A DNA stretch of 58,987 bases, taken from NCBI GenBank assembly GCA_029204225.1, contig MU833250.1, positions 1-58,987 of the forward strand. The letters are read 5' to 3'. The stretch comes from Diphasiastrum complanatum (taxonomy: Eukaryota; Streptophyta; Lycopodiopsida; Lycopodiales; Lycopodiaceae). The notes under the pieces are model-generated. The model did not search any database, was not told the DNA's origin, and saw only the letters and a list, made by a program, of their open reading frames with translations. Position numbers and translations under genes: made by a program. Of this stretch, positions 23,852-34,309 are shown one piece after another; within the stretch, counting starts at the first letter, position 1; each line of letters starts with the position of its first letter.

Positions 23852-24332
23852 TGTTAGGTCCATGTCATGTATCAGAATAATTCTTGACATGGATAGCCGG
23901 TCACTCCAGGTGTATATGGTTATTGGTTATGCCTCGTCATTCCGAGCTTGGCCTGTAAAGGAATTAATAATCATATGAGGGCCCAGACCTATAATTGGGC
24001 ATAGGAGCACATGCATAGTGAATGACTGCTTTAAAGCAAGAATAGGAGGTCAATAGCTCAATATAGGTTGCATGGGGATCCTAGGGAAATATTCTCTCTC
24101 TCATGAAGAGAATATGTCCATTGGAAACTCACCCATCCTCCCATTGGAAATTCAGTTTCTTGAGTCTGTCTCTCCTCCTCTCTCTTAGGTTCTTCACTGT
24201 GTCTTGGGGGGCTAGGTCCAAGAGGAAACTCCAGGAGGGATCTAGGTTTGGATGGGTGGTTTTGCTCCACAGGTGTCCTTTTGGTTGTTTTGCAACAGGA
24301 TCTAGTCAGATCTTCATTTGGTGATCCTTACA
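23852..24332 (+). repeat. 5' LTR of the 23.9-kb element
   Basis: 481 bp, TGTTAGGTCC to GATCCTTACA. TGGTTCTTTTAACTG, a possible but unidentified primer site, follows one base later. Shared with 27752-28237. Confidence 0.9.
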
Positions 24333-27300
24333 GTGGTTCTTTTAACTGATTCTTTAATAGATATTGGATATCTAGGACAATATGAGATTCGGTTTTTGTT
24401 GAAATCTATGTTTCTTTTGGGTTAGTGATACATTCTACTGTACTAGGATGATACATTCTGTTTGTCCATGAGGGTACAATATGAAATGATATTCTTTGAG
24501 TAGCACTAAAGAAGCATGAGAGATTTCAATTGTTAGGATTATCTCTTGGAATTGGTTGTGAATTTGATCCTATATCTGGGTATAGGATAGCCAAATCGTC
24601 TTTTTTTGACTTTTTGGGCAAAACAAATCTGGATGCAGAGAATTCTTGGAGGAAAAGTTGGTGGTATGGGACGTCAATGATTCTAAAGGGGATTTCTTGG
24701 GTAGAATGATCTGTAGACCGATGGTTAGTGATTGCTGTATGGTAATACTAACAGAGTCCATTGGTTTTTATTAAGGGTATTTTGGGAATTATGAGATATA
24801 GATCAATCCCTAAATGGTATCTTATTAATTACAAAATATGGAAGCCCTTACATCGATTTCTCTATTTTATTAGACTTCTACTCTTTAGAACTTTCTTAAT
24901 ACATGACAATTGGATTGAGATTCATATAATTCCTTCTAGTGTAGAACTCTGTTCTAAAGGACTGTTATAATTATATGAGATTGTACTTCCATATAAGATT
25001 TTTGAAATATGGCTCGAAACTTAGGTCTCCTGAACCCTAACGTTAGTCTCTATTTGATAGTTGATTATTGAGAGATAATATTTCTATCATTCGGGATAAG
25101 ATATTCTACGATTCTAAGGAAAAAGTCCTGTTTGTAATAGTATTGGATACTTATTACTGACTTTTCCGAATCTTTGATATCTTATACGTTGTCTCCTGGG
25201 AACTTTTAAATCGAAATTATGAAATTTCTATTTTAAAAGGGGGGAAGAAAAGATAGGAATAAGTCTTTCGAGGAATCAGCCAGTTGCATTGATTTTGAAA
25301 AAAAAATCTTGTATGTGTGCAATGGTAGAACTATCCAATTTGAAATAGAGGAACTCTCTAAGTGATTATTTTGAGTAATATGGAACTAGAGGAGTTTTGG
25401 AGTTATTGAGCTGTGAGATATTCATTAACATGGAAAGTAGTGATAAAGATTAAATTAAGATTCACTGATTGTAACCAAGTACCATTTTGATATGGATTGG
25501 ATCAGTAGAATAAAGTTTTAGTCTTAACACTATGTCCAAAGATGTCCGTATGAGTTAGCCTAATCTTGATTTGTACGCTAAAATCTGTTGTAGGCTGATT
25601 AGTAGAAGAAATTTTGTTAATAAGAGTTAGATGGTTGGAAAACTTATGATGTGGAGTTATTCACTTCAAAGATTTCCCAGATATGTTATTTACTCATGAG
25701 AAATAGAGTTCTTTGGTAGCTGAGTTGCAAGATTCTCGATGAATTATGTGAGTAACATATGCAGATTGTGGACATCTGTCAGTTTATAGCCTATGTTTAT
25801 GTATAGGAACATAGTTGGATAAGTTGCTTATGTACATCTTAATCTTGTGGATCTACTATGTGTTTTCTATGTATTGAGTTTATATCGTATACTTAAACTA
25901 GTCAGAGTACATAGACATGTGAACAAGTAATGTGTGGAATAGTTACTTGTTGTGGAAAGGATAATTCATTAACTTATTTATGGTTTAGAAGAAGATCTAA
26001 ATGTGGTGTTATACATGTATAATTGAGATCTGCACCTAGACATTTAAGATTTATGAATCATTTACAATTGACTTGAGTAAATGGATTACTCCTGATTAGA
26101 AGTTAATTGGATAAATAAGCAGTGTTTATTTTGATCTATACTGCTTATAAGTCACATGATTAATGAGTCATTTGAATTCATTTATGAGAACTGTGCATAA
26201 AATATAGAAGATTCTTGATATAGAATATTTCTTGAAGGGGAAATATCTTAAGTTATTGACTATATCCCAGTGAGCTCATACACATACATTGGATGACAGA
26301 GTCTAACTAATGTCAAGGATAACCACTGAATTCAGTTGGAATTCAGCAGAACTTTATAATCTCTAGATGTGGTTCTAGGTGATTATATAAAGTTTATTAT
26401 TGTTAAAGACAAATGTTATATTGGTCTTTAGTCACTTGATTGATTGTAGAATTTGGAACTCATAATCTGGTTAAGAATCGAAGTGGAAGAATATTTTTGG
26501 AATCCAGTAATTTTCCTTGTGGAAAAGATTTCAGAATGTTTCTTATATTTCCTGAGTGGTAAGTTGTGCATATACTCCAGTATCTCTAAATGATTAAGTA
26601 TGGGTTTAGAATCCGATAGATTATGATTGACGAATCATAAGATTCTAAATGTTTATGATTGACGGATCATAGATTGATACTTAAAGGTCATTAGATGATT
26701 ATATGGAAATATGATGATTCTTAAGATGATGAGTAATTCTTGATCAATTAGTGGAGATAAAATTTAGATTTGTTATTTGAACTCTAAATTTGTGTACAAA
26801 CTTGAGATTGTTTGGATCTCACATGCATTTTCATTAAGTAATTGTTTATTTATGAGAAATTTGCTTACCTTTACAGATTGTAGTCAAGGAATGCTTGTGT
26901 ACTATTTTTCAGCCTAAAATCTCCGGTTAATTAGGAGCAGTTAAGTCTATCAAGATTGAATGGTTGCTATTTTTCTGGCATATGATGCTAGGGATAGAGC
27001 ACTTATCTCAGGAGAGTATTTGGGATACTCAGGACTGAGTTGAAGTCATTTTTATCTTGATGGATCTCCTAAGAGATTTTGGTGGGATGAGTTTTGTACC
27101 AAGAAGCATTTATGACAGGTCTACAAGTAATTGTGATAGTCTTGGACTATAATTGTGGATCTTTAGCTTTTGAACATTGATTTCTAGTGTAAGATGAGGA
27201 CTCACCCAATGATTCATGTAAATTGAGGTACATGAAGGTGATGTTATTAGATTGGAGAGAATCAAACCCAATAGGAAAATTTATCTTTTAGTGTAATTCT

Positions 27301-27751
27301 AAAGGTCGATATAGTATTTGTGTAGAGACAAATAACTTAGAGAATTATCCCATCTCTAAATACTTATTTGATATTGAAGTCAGACTAAAGATTGATTTTT
27401 AGGATAATTGTGAAAGTTAAATGATTGATTTGTTAGCTTTTGAACTTAATCTTCAGGTATGGTCGACTGCTCATCCGGTGTATCATGTAAATTTAGTTTA
27501 TATGATGATGACAGTTTGATGTATTGAAGATCTTGCCCATTGGAAGATTTATCGCTCAATGTACCTTTGGACCCTGAATGAGTACTCAGGATTAGAGACA
27601 AACAATTGAGAAATTGTTCTATCTCTGTGTGCTTGCTTAGGTTGGTTGGTCAAATTGAGGATAATGATTCATGGGAAGAGTTAAAAGCATACAAATTGTG
27701 TTTTCCCTAGTTACTCGTTCTGAGGACAGAACTGGTTTAAGGGGGGAAGAA
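24333..27751 (+). other. Interior of the 23.9-kb LTR element, no coding frame
   Basis: CG dinucleotides are scarce and stop codons dense in all frames. Two hairpin-like units, TATGATTGACGAATCATA and TATGATTGACGGATCATA, lie in tandem at about 26618-26672. A faint gypsy integrase-tail match lies at about 27466-27501 and the polypurine tract at 27739-27751. Either a large non-coding derivative or an ordinary gypsy element decayed by cytosine deamination. Confidence 0.6.
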
Positions 27752-28237
27752 TGTTACGTCCATGTCCTATATAAAGGAATCAAAATAATTCCTAACGCGG
27801 ATAGCCGGTCACTCCAGGTGTATATGGTTATTGGTTATGCCTCGTCATTCCGGGCTTGGCTTGTAAAGTAATTAATGATCATATGAGGGCCCATACCTAT
27901 AATTGGGCATAGGAGCACATGCATAGTGAATGACTGCTTTAATGCAAGAATAGGAGGTCAATAGCTCAGTATAGGTTGCATGGGGATCTTAGGGGAATAT
28001 TCTCTCTCTCATGAAGAGAATATGTCCATTGGAAACTCGCCCATCCTCCCATTAGAAATTCAGTTTCAGCCTGTCTCTCCTCCTATCTCTTAGGTTCTTC
28101 ACTATGGCTTGGGGGGCTAGGTCCAGGAGGAAACTCCAGGAGGGATCTAAGTTTGGATGAGTGGTTTTGCTCCACAGGTGTCCTTTTGGTTGTTTTGCAA
28201 CAGGATCTAGTCAGATCTTCATTTGGCGATCCTTACA
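27752..28237 (+). repeat. 3' LTR of the 23.9-kb element
   Basis: 486 bp, TGTTACGTCC to GATCCTTACA, largely identical to 23852-24332 except for the first 40 bases, where small indels and substitutions cluster. Confidence 0.9.
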
Positions 28238-28294
28238 TTGGCCCTCTCTCTACCACCTTGATCTCTGACTACAACAACAAATGGCTCTGCAAGG

Positions 28295-28351
<57 letters not shown>

Positions 28352-28480
28352 GTTTTGGCACTTATATGAAGTGTTCTCCTTCATGGATTGTGTGTAACCT
28401 CAATGTGTTTACTTCTTGCCGAATTGTTCTATCCCAGAACAACAACACATTTAGACCCTCTTCTAAATAATTTCGGAGTC
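28238..28480 (+). pseudogene. LINE ORF2 continuation after the LTR element
   Basis: The frame cut at 23851 resumes here (GPLSTTLISDYNNKWLCKAL), then runs into a (CT)n/(CA)n microsatellite (about 28288-28350) and continues to a stop near 28469. No further LINE domain is recognisable. Confidence 0.55.
28288..28350 (+). repeat. Compound (CT)n(CA)n microsatellite
   Basis: About 12 CT units followed directly by about 18 CA units, inside the LINE ORF2 remnant. Confidence 0.95.
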
Positions 28481-28677
28481 AATAATTCAACCTTTCTATA
28501 AGAAGAACCATTAACCTATAGGTAATTGTTACAAAAATTACTTGTTCATATGTCTATGTTTACTGACTAGTTTAAGTATACGATATAAACTCAGTACTTA
28601 GGAAACACATAGTAGATCCACAAGATTGAGACGTATATAACCAAAATAATTCACTCTGATCCAATACATAACATATG

Positions 28678-29214
28678 CTATAATCTTTTAGAGCCAAAAT
28701 GGAGAAGAAAACAATTAGATCCCAACCAATCTAAGTTGATAAAATGCTTGAGGGATAATAAGATGGCTAATGAAGTCTTTGACAGTAGGAGGAACATGGA
28801 TAAGATCACCGAAGAAAAGGACCACTGAAGAGTCAAGAAGCGAAGCTTGCGAAGCATTGTGGGCTTCGAGATTAGGAAGAAGGGAAGGAGTAAGGTTCCA
28901 TCTAAAAGATTCCTAGATTCCACATAAATATTAACATGTTTCAAACTGGCCCATTTACCTTTAGTGGAAGGAAGAGGAGCAGTAGAAGAAGGTTTATTCC
29001 TAAGAGCAGCACGATAACTGATAGCAGGGTTGAAAGGAGAAGGGAGAGGTAGAAGACCCCTAGGGTTTATCGGTATGTTGTTAGGAGCACTTATGAAATG
29101 AGGAGCAGAGTTAAGATTGCCAAGATGGGGTGCAGAGAGAAGGGGCCTGTTCGAAAGAGGAGGAGAAGCTTTATCACGTCTGAAGAAGTCACGTTTACGT
29201 GAGTGACCAGCCAT
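28678..29214 (-). pseudogene. Second LINE ORF1 copy, N-terminal part, minus strand
   Basis: The frame begins MAGHSRKRDFFRRDKASPP and shares NNIPINPRGLLPLPS, NPAISYRAALRNKP and, after a frame change near 28880, NASQASLLDSSVVLFFGD with the plus-strand LINE at 16296. The block VVLFFGD..VKDFISHLI followed by an LVGI-type strand resembles the RRM-like domain DUF4283 of plant LINE ORF1. This copy keeps NPAISYRAAL in the starting frame, where the 16.3-kb copy needs a frame change. It ends abruptly at about 28678, so everything downstream is missing. The upstream 29215-29480 looks like its 5' region, with a short frame starting MSSLRSTWASVAGEAESEEL. Confidence 0.7.
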
Positions 29215-29479
29215 AAGACAAGATACAACCTGTCAGTCTAAAACAGATGGGGAAAAACTAAAAGTCTTTCGCTAAACAAAAGTGCTCCACGAAAAATGAC
29301 TGAAAGGAGCTGAGGGGAACGGGTCAGAACCAGTACAAGGAAGTAGCTCCTCCGATTCCGCTTCACCAGCCACACTAGCCCAGGTGGATCTTAAAGAGCT
29401 CATTTTCCTGACCTTTACGATTACAGAAGCAATGTGAAATGGCCAGAACCTGTAGAAGCTCCACCAAACCGTTTCCACA

Positions 29480-31569
29480 GGCTCACTTTCCCAGATGAAA
29501 CCTAGAATAACACACTTTCCTTCATGTCAGTTTCAGAAACAACACTTTCCCTATCCTTCACGCTTTCTTATGACGTCCCTTTCCCTGTCCGATAATCTTC
29601 AGGATATTTACTCAGGTTCTCTTTTCCATAAGTTTTGTCCTTTCTACCAAGATTCCAGCTTAAGCCTTTCTGCTTCCGAAACCCTGAGAAGCTGTAGCAA
29701 ACATTGTCCTGCAAGCTACATTATCAACTTGCACCTGAAGATCTTCACTAGATCGAGAGAAAGAAGATCTTCTCTAGTTCTTCTCCACCCTCGGCTCCTT
29801 CCACCTCATGCTCCCCACTCTCCAACCGCTCCCCATTGCTGTGATAATTGATTTTGCTTGCCCTTCCGTGCCATGAAAATTGTTGTCATCAACCCTTTGA
29901 TGTGATAAATTAAATCCCTTTTTTTCATTTTCCCATAAACATTTTTCTTCCAAAAAAAGATTTGCATTTTCCAAATTATGTATTGATCTAAAATGTATAG
30001 CAATTCATGGGCTTTTGCCATCTTCTTGGATCCATCAATACATCTTAGGATCCTCAACGGAATGGGCCCATAACTTGTTATAAGATACACCTTAAGCAAA
30101 CTACACAAATAACTAAGTATATACTGGTACTGTGCATTTCATTGTTGAGGTTGAGGTTGTTATAATGGATCTATGAACCCTTTATGATCCTCTTGTCCTA
30201 GGCCAGGCATCTCTATCAAGGAAATGGGCTATGGTGGTATGGTATGAGAGTGGCTATCTAGATGAGTGCTCATTGGATGCATGTGTGCATTCCCATGGCC
30301 CGAGAGTGAGTATGAGTTCTGATCTATGGTTGGGTGGCCCAATGTCCTGACCTCTATGTATTGCTCATTCGACTCTATGTCAGGTGATCTAATGTCATGG
30401 TCTCTATGTGTTGCTTATTTGGCTTTATGTTGATTTAGAACCGGAGCAGCCCTTAGAACCACCTTGGTGCCACGACGTGAGATAATTTGTGTTCTTATCA
30501 CTGATTCATCAGTATTTTTGCACCATGAAGATATCTCACGACTAGTGCACAGTGGAAGCAAATCATAAGAGTTGATATGGCCCAAATTCCAATCTTGACA
30601 AAATGAGGCAACTTAGATTGAAGTAATGAATACCTCTTGCTTATTCTGCCCATTTTTTGGACAGCTTAAAAAGCAGAATGTGTCACTGCTATTTTTGCAA
30701 CATCCAAGTGGCATATTACATGGCATGATTTCAAGTCATAAATATTGTAAAAAATACAGTCTTATTCTATTTCATAATGCCTATTCTGTTTTGTAAGTGT
30801 CATGTGATTAAAAAAATGACAGCTCAAGTGCTGAATATGTTTCATAAAATTTATGTGAAGAAAAGCGGAGGTATCCATTATGCAATGGAAGGTGCCCAGG
30901 CAGAGGATATTATGCCCGTTAGGCTTTCTAGAATTTTTAGGCTCCTGGAAATCCTTGCCAGGCAAAATGTACTCTGCCCGGTACCATCCATAATATGTAA
31001 TACTTACTCAAATATATGAAAGCATGCTGGAATTAGTCCTTTCAGTTATATATTGTACCAATGCTGTAAACTTACTACTTGGGAAATCTACTCATACCAC
31101 ACACTCAAGAGACTAGAATCCAAAAGCAATGCCTACACTTGCTTGAAAGAAGAACTGGGGTTCTTAACTTCAACAGTCCAATGATAGATGAACCAACTGG
31201 CATACAGCAGCAGTGTAGAGAGAATGAGAGAGCTTCCATAATTTTCATCCACAGAGCATTTCAAAAGAAGAACTATTTGTAGATCTGGTGATTTGTAAAC
31301 AGTTCATACTACATCATTGTACAGCTATTTCCATATAAACTAAAAAATAAGGTCTTACTTTTCAGTGAAGCAAGCCAAAAAGCAAGTTTTTGATTAATGC
31401 ATGGATTTTGAACTCATCCACCATTACAGCTCCATGTAGCATGTAGATTGCTAGAAGCAGATGAGAAAAGTTCGTGTCCTGTTAACTGCCCAATGATCTG
31501 ATGTGTAGCTACCACATCGGCATTCAACCTAAAGAAGTCGCAGCTAATTTGGAAAAGAAATGTTCTGAC
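29480..31569. other. Spacer, no supported gene
   Basis: Contains only short frames without domains. The sequence just downstream of the dirigent stop (about 31400-31569) may be its 3' UTR. Confidence 0.5.
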
Positions 31570-32109
31570 TTAATCTAAGTAGATAGTTGCTTGGTTTAAT
31601 AAGGTGGCTGATGCATTAAATGGTCCAAAAAGGTTGAGAACCTGTGATGTGAGAATCCCCCTTGCAAGAATGAAATGTCCTGTTCCTCCCGCGATCGCAC
31701 ATGTTTTGACCGGTTTGGCATTTGGGTTAGCTCCTAGTATGTTAAGAGTGCTGCCTTTGTATGTTCCAGTCTGGATAGTAACTGTGTAGCTCACGTACGC
31801 AACGAACTCCTCTCTGGAGACAAAAGAATAAGTGCCTTGAGCTCTTCCAAAGCTTGCAGATGTCGGAGGAGACTGCTGTGTTAGCGGATCATCGAACACG
31901 TAGATCTGTCCAAACAAGAAATTCTTTAATTCATTCTGGAAGTCGCTTGCGTTGTAGGCTGTAACAGGTACGGCAGATGGAGCCGGCCCATTGAAAGGTG
32001 TGTCGTGCATGTACCAATGGAGCTGCACTACCTTCTTTGATTCCACCACATCCTGCACACAGCTTACGAAGAAAAACACCATCAAAATAGCTCTAATGAC
32101 CTGCATCAT
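31570..32109 (-). CDS. Dirigent protein
   Basis: A complete single-exon gene of 179 residues, the usual length and structure for plant dirigent proteins. These secreted proteins steer the stereospecific coupling of phenoxy radicals in lignan and lignin-like pathways in the cell wall. Residues 1-23 are a hydrophobic signal peptide (RAILMVFFFVSCV). Then come the family motifs: LHWYMHDTPFNG, FGQIYVFDDPLT, FGRAQGTYSFVSREE, GTYKGSTLNILG, and the highly conserved AIAGGTGHFILARG near the C-terminus. Two N-glycosylation sites (NAS) are present. Two ATGs stand in tandem at the start; the first is used here. The frame is intact, unlike nearly everything around it, which suggests selection. Substrate and subfamily cannot be told by eye. 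Upstream lies a three-unit repeat (32115-32512). Confidence 0.95.
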   Translation of the reverse strand: MMQVIRAILMVFFFVSCVQDVVESKKVVQLHWYMHDTPFNGPAPSAVPVTAYNASDFQNELKNFLFGQIYVFDDPLTQQSPPTSASFGRAQGTYSFVSREEFVAYVSYTVTIQTGTYKGSTLNILGANPNAKPVKTCAIAGGTGHFILARGILTSQVLNLFGPFNASATLLNQATIYLD

Positions 32110-32114
32110 GCTGT

Positions 32115-32512
32115 GTGAAATGCTGCAACAAATGTGACGAGATCTCTCTAGTCTCCAATATACATGTGCTAGATTTGCATGTTATTCTAACAAAAATATT
32201 TATCTACAAGAGCATATGAAATAGTAAGCTCTACAATGTGCTATGTGAATTAGTGCAACAACTGTGCTCAGATCTCTCCAATACATGAATTATATTTCCA
32301 TGCAGATGAAACTGACATCAGACCACCTCAACATTTATCTGCAAGTGAACGTGAAAGACTGAGCTACCTCTGCATGAAATCTGAATGGGTGCAACAAATT
32401 GCTCACAGGCCTTAAGTCTCCAGTAGATGAATTGCATTTGCATGTTGATTCTGACATAGACATTGATTTGCAAAAAGTAAGATCTGCAATTTGCAGGTGT
32501 GAAGTATAAAGT
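32115..32512 (-). promoter_or_regulatory. Three imperfect tandem repeats directly upstream of the dirigent start codon
   Basis: Units of about 130 bp begin at 32125, 32255 and 32391, each marked by GCAACAA(A/C)TG or GCAACAAATT, then an AGATCTCT/AGTCTCCA-type block, a CAT-rich block, and ATTTATCT(A/G)CAAG or ATTGATTTGCAA near the end. The array lies 5' of the dirigent gene, where its promoter or 5' UTR would be. Copies are clearly diverged (roughly two thirds alike by eye), so the triplication is not recent. Whether it regulates the gene is inference. Confidence 0.6.
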
Positions 32513-32599
32513 TGAATACATTGCTGGAGAAGAAGACTCACGGCCATGAATGATGATGCTAACCTGAGCTTGCTGTCACACTCACGAGAGTAGTACTAC

Positions 32600-32680
32600 A
32601 ATCTGTTCTTATTGTTGGATGATGAGGGCTTAGCCTCTTAGGTAGTCCCTTATTATTGGATGATGAGGGCTTAGGTAGGC
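32600..32680 (+). repeat. Two-copy 41-bp tandem repeat
   Basis: TGGATGATGAGGGCTTAG occurs twice, about 41 bp apart, preceded each time by TTATT(G/A)T. A GC-rich patch with GCCTCCG/GAGGAGG complementarity follows at 32695-32735. Confidence 0.7.
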
Positions 32681-32739
32681 TCATAGCTCAGCCACTGCCT
32701 CCGAAGGCAGCCTCCGCGTAGCGAGGAGGTGCCACAAGT

Positions 32740-34142
32740 GGAGGTAGGCCAAAAGTATTCTAGTGTTACGCATCGTGTTGGTCAGTTTAGAATATAAAAA
32801 CATGATTAAGATACAGACAAAGGCGAAGCCTATAGGAACCATGGGCATTGGGGAGGAAGTCACACAAGTCTTGAAGAACCTTTTTCTCACCCTTGTGTAT
32901 TGGGCCCACCGCACTCAACACAATATCAAGTAAGTATCTGAACAAACCTCTTGTCTGGAATGCTAGTTCAAAAATAAAAAAAAGTTGTTTAAAAATGGAT
33001 AGCAAGACAAAAATTTCAAAGTTGACATTACCTGCTGGAAGGGCCAATTCTTGTGACTCTTATGCCTTTGTGAAGGAGAGCGGCAACGGCCTTGGCCTTG
33101 GTTCTCTCATTAGGCCAAAAAAAGAAAAAACCAACTATTGTAATCTAATGCATTAGGCTTATTCTAAAACCAAAGCTTAGATATTAATTCCACTAGATTT
33201 AACTCAAAAAACTTACTATTTTATTTTTGGGGCCTTTTTCTCCATGACTAGCAAAAAAGTTTTGGATGGCCAATGATTTAGACAATTTGTTGTTATATGA
33301 AATATTTAATCTTGTGAATTGAAAATTACGCACCTTTTTTTCACACATCAATAAGTTGATCCATGACACTTTTGGAACTTATGATTGATTAAAAATTGGT
33401 ACAAAGACATTTTTCAAAGGATCAAGTGATACAAAATTGTTGGGCCCTATTATAAGAAAATAAGCCTCAAATACATATTTTGCAAACTAAGAGGCAATTG
33501 TAATGATCTATTATGCACATTGACTCAACCTTTTGCATATCAAACATCAAATTTACCAACATTGTGTTCTAGTTTTATGTGTTTATAATGTACATAATTA
33601 TCATTGTCAACTTATTGATGACTGTTCATAATGCAGAATACTGATTAGATTGGTCTCTTCTTTAGTGTTAAACACATTGTTTACAAATACTGATTAGACA
33701 ATAGACATGTGGACATAGAGTGTAGGATCAACAACATGCAAGCTACAGATCATCTGAATCATTAGAATTAGAATTTATCGATAGAGTGCGATCTACGACG
33801 ATAGAAAGATTGACTTATCTATCTGTTGTTTCTTCCATCAACTGAAGAAGCATAATGGGATCATAGCGCTTAGCGCACAACTATTGTGAACCTTATAGAT
33901 CACATGATTCTCTTTCATGATCTGATCGCTGTATTCCAATAGCTTCAATTTATAGATTCTCTATTATCTATAAATAAATACTCTCACATTGCTTCTCTAT
34001 CTAAATTAAAAATACTCTTATTCCATAGATTAACATAGAATATTTGTCATAGATGCCTAATTATTCGCACTCCTAATGGTAGTCGACAACACGTACCTAA
34101 GATATCCTAGTAAGTTAAACAAATGATCTAACTATCTAGAGA
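32740..34142. other. AT-rich spacer, no supported gene
   Basis: No domain-bearing frame. The last part may be the leader of the copia copy that follows. Confidence 0.5.
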
Positions 34143-34309
34143 TTGTCTGAATATCGAAAGATCGGTCATTATATTATTGTTTTTCTTCTTGGAGACAACC
34201 GTTCAGACACTTCGCTGCGTCGTCGAACATCCCCAGCAAGCGGCATCAAAGCAAGTTTGAATTATTTATCGAGTTCACGATCACTACTAGTCTGCATTCT
34301 ACCAAGTCA

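Larger units (their letters stand above)
23852..28237 (+). mobile_element. Complete LTR retrotransposon with nearly non-coding interior
   Basis: Two LTRs of 481 and 486 bp flank 3419 bp. Each starts TGTTA and ends TTACA. A polypurine tract (TAAGGGGGGAAGAA) precedes the right LTR. The five bases outside are TTGGG on the left and TTGGC on the right, a target duplication with one change. The element sits inside LINE ORF2: the host frame reads NGDL before it and GPLSTTLISDYNNKW after it. The LTRs differ at roughly thirty positions by eye, so it is not very old, yet its interior has no frame above about 70 codons. The one hint of class is TAHPVYHVNLVY near 27468, resembling the integrase tail of Ty3/gypsy. 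Confidence 0.85.

Noticed and set aside
23852-28237. DNA transposon with long terminal repeats
   Set aside because: Direct, not inverted, terminal repeats with TG..CA-type ends, a polypurine tract and a 5-bp target duplication show an LTR retroelement.
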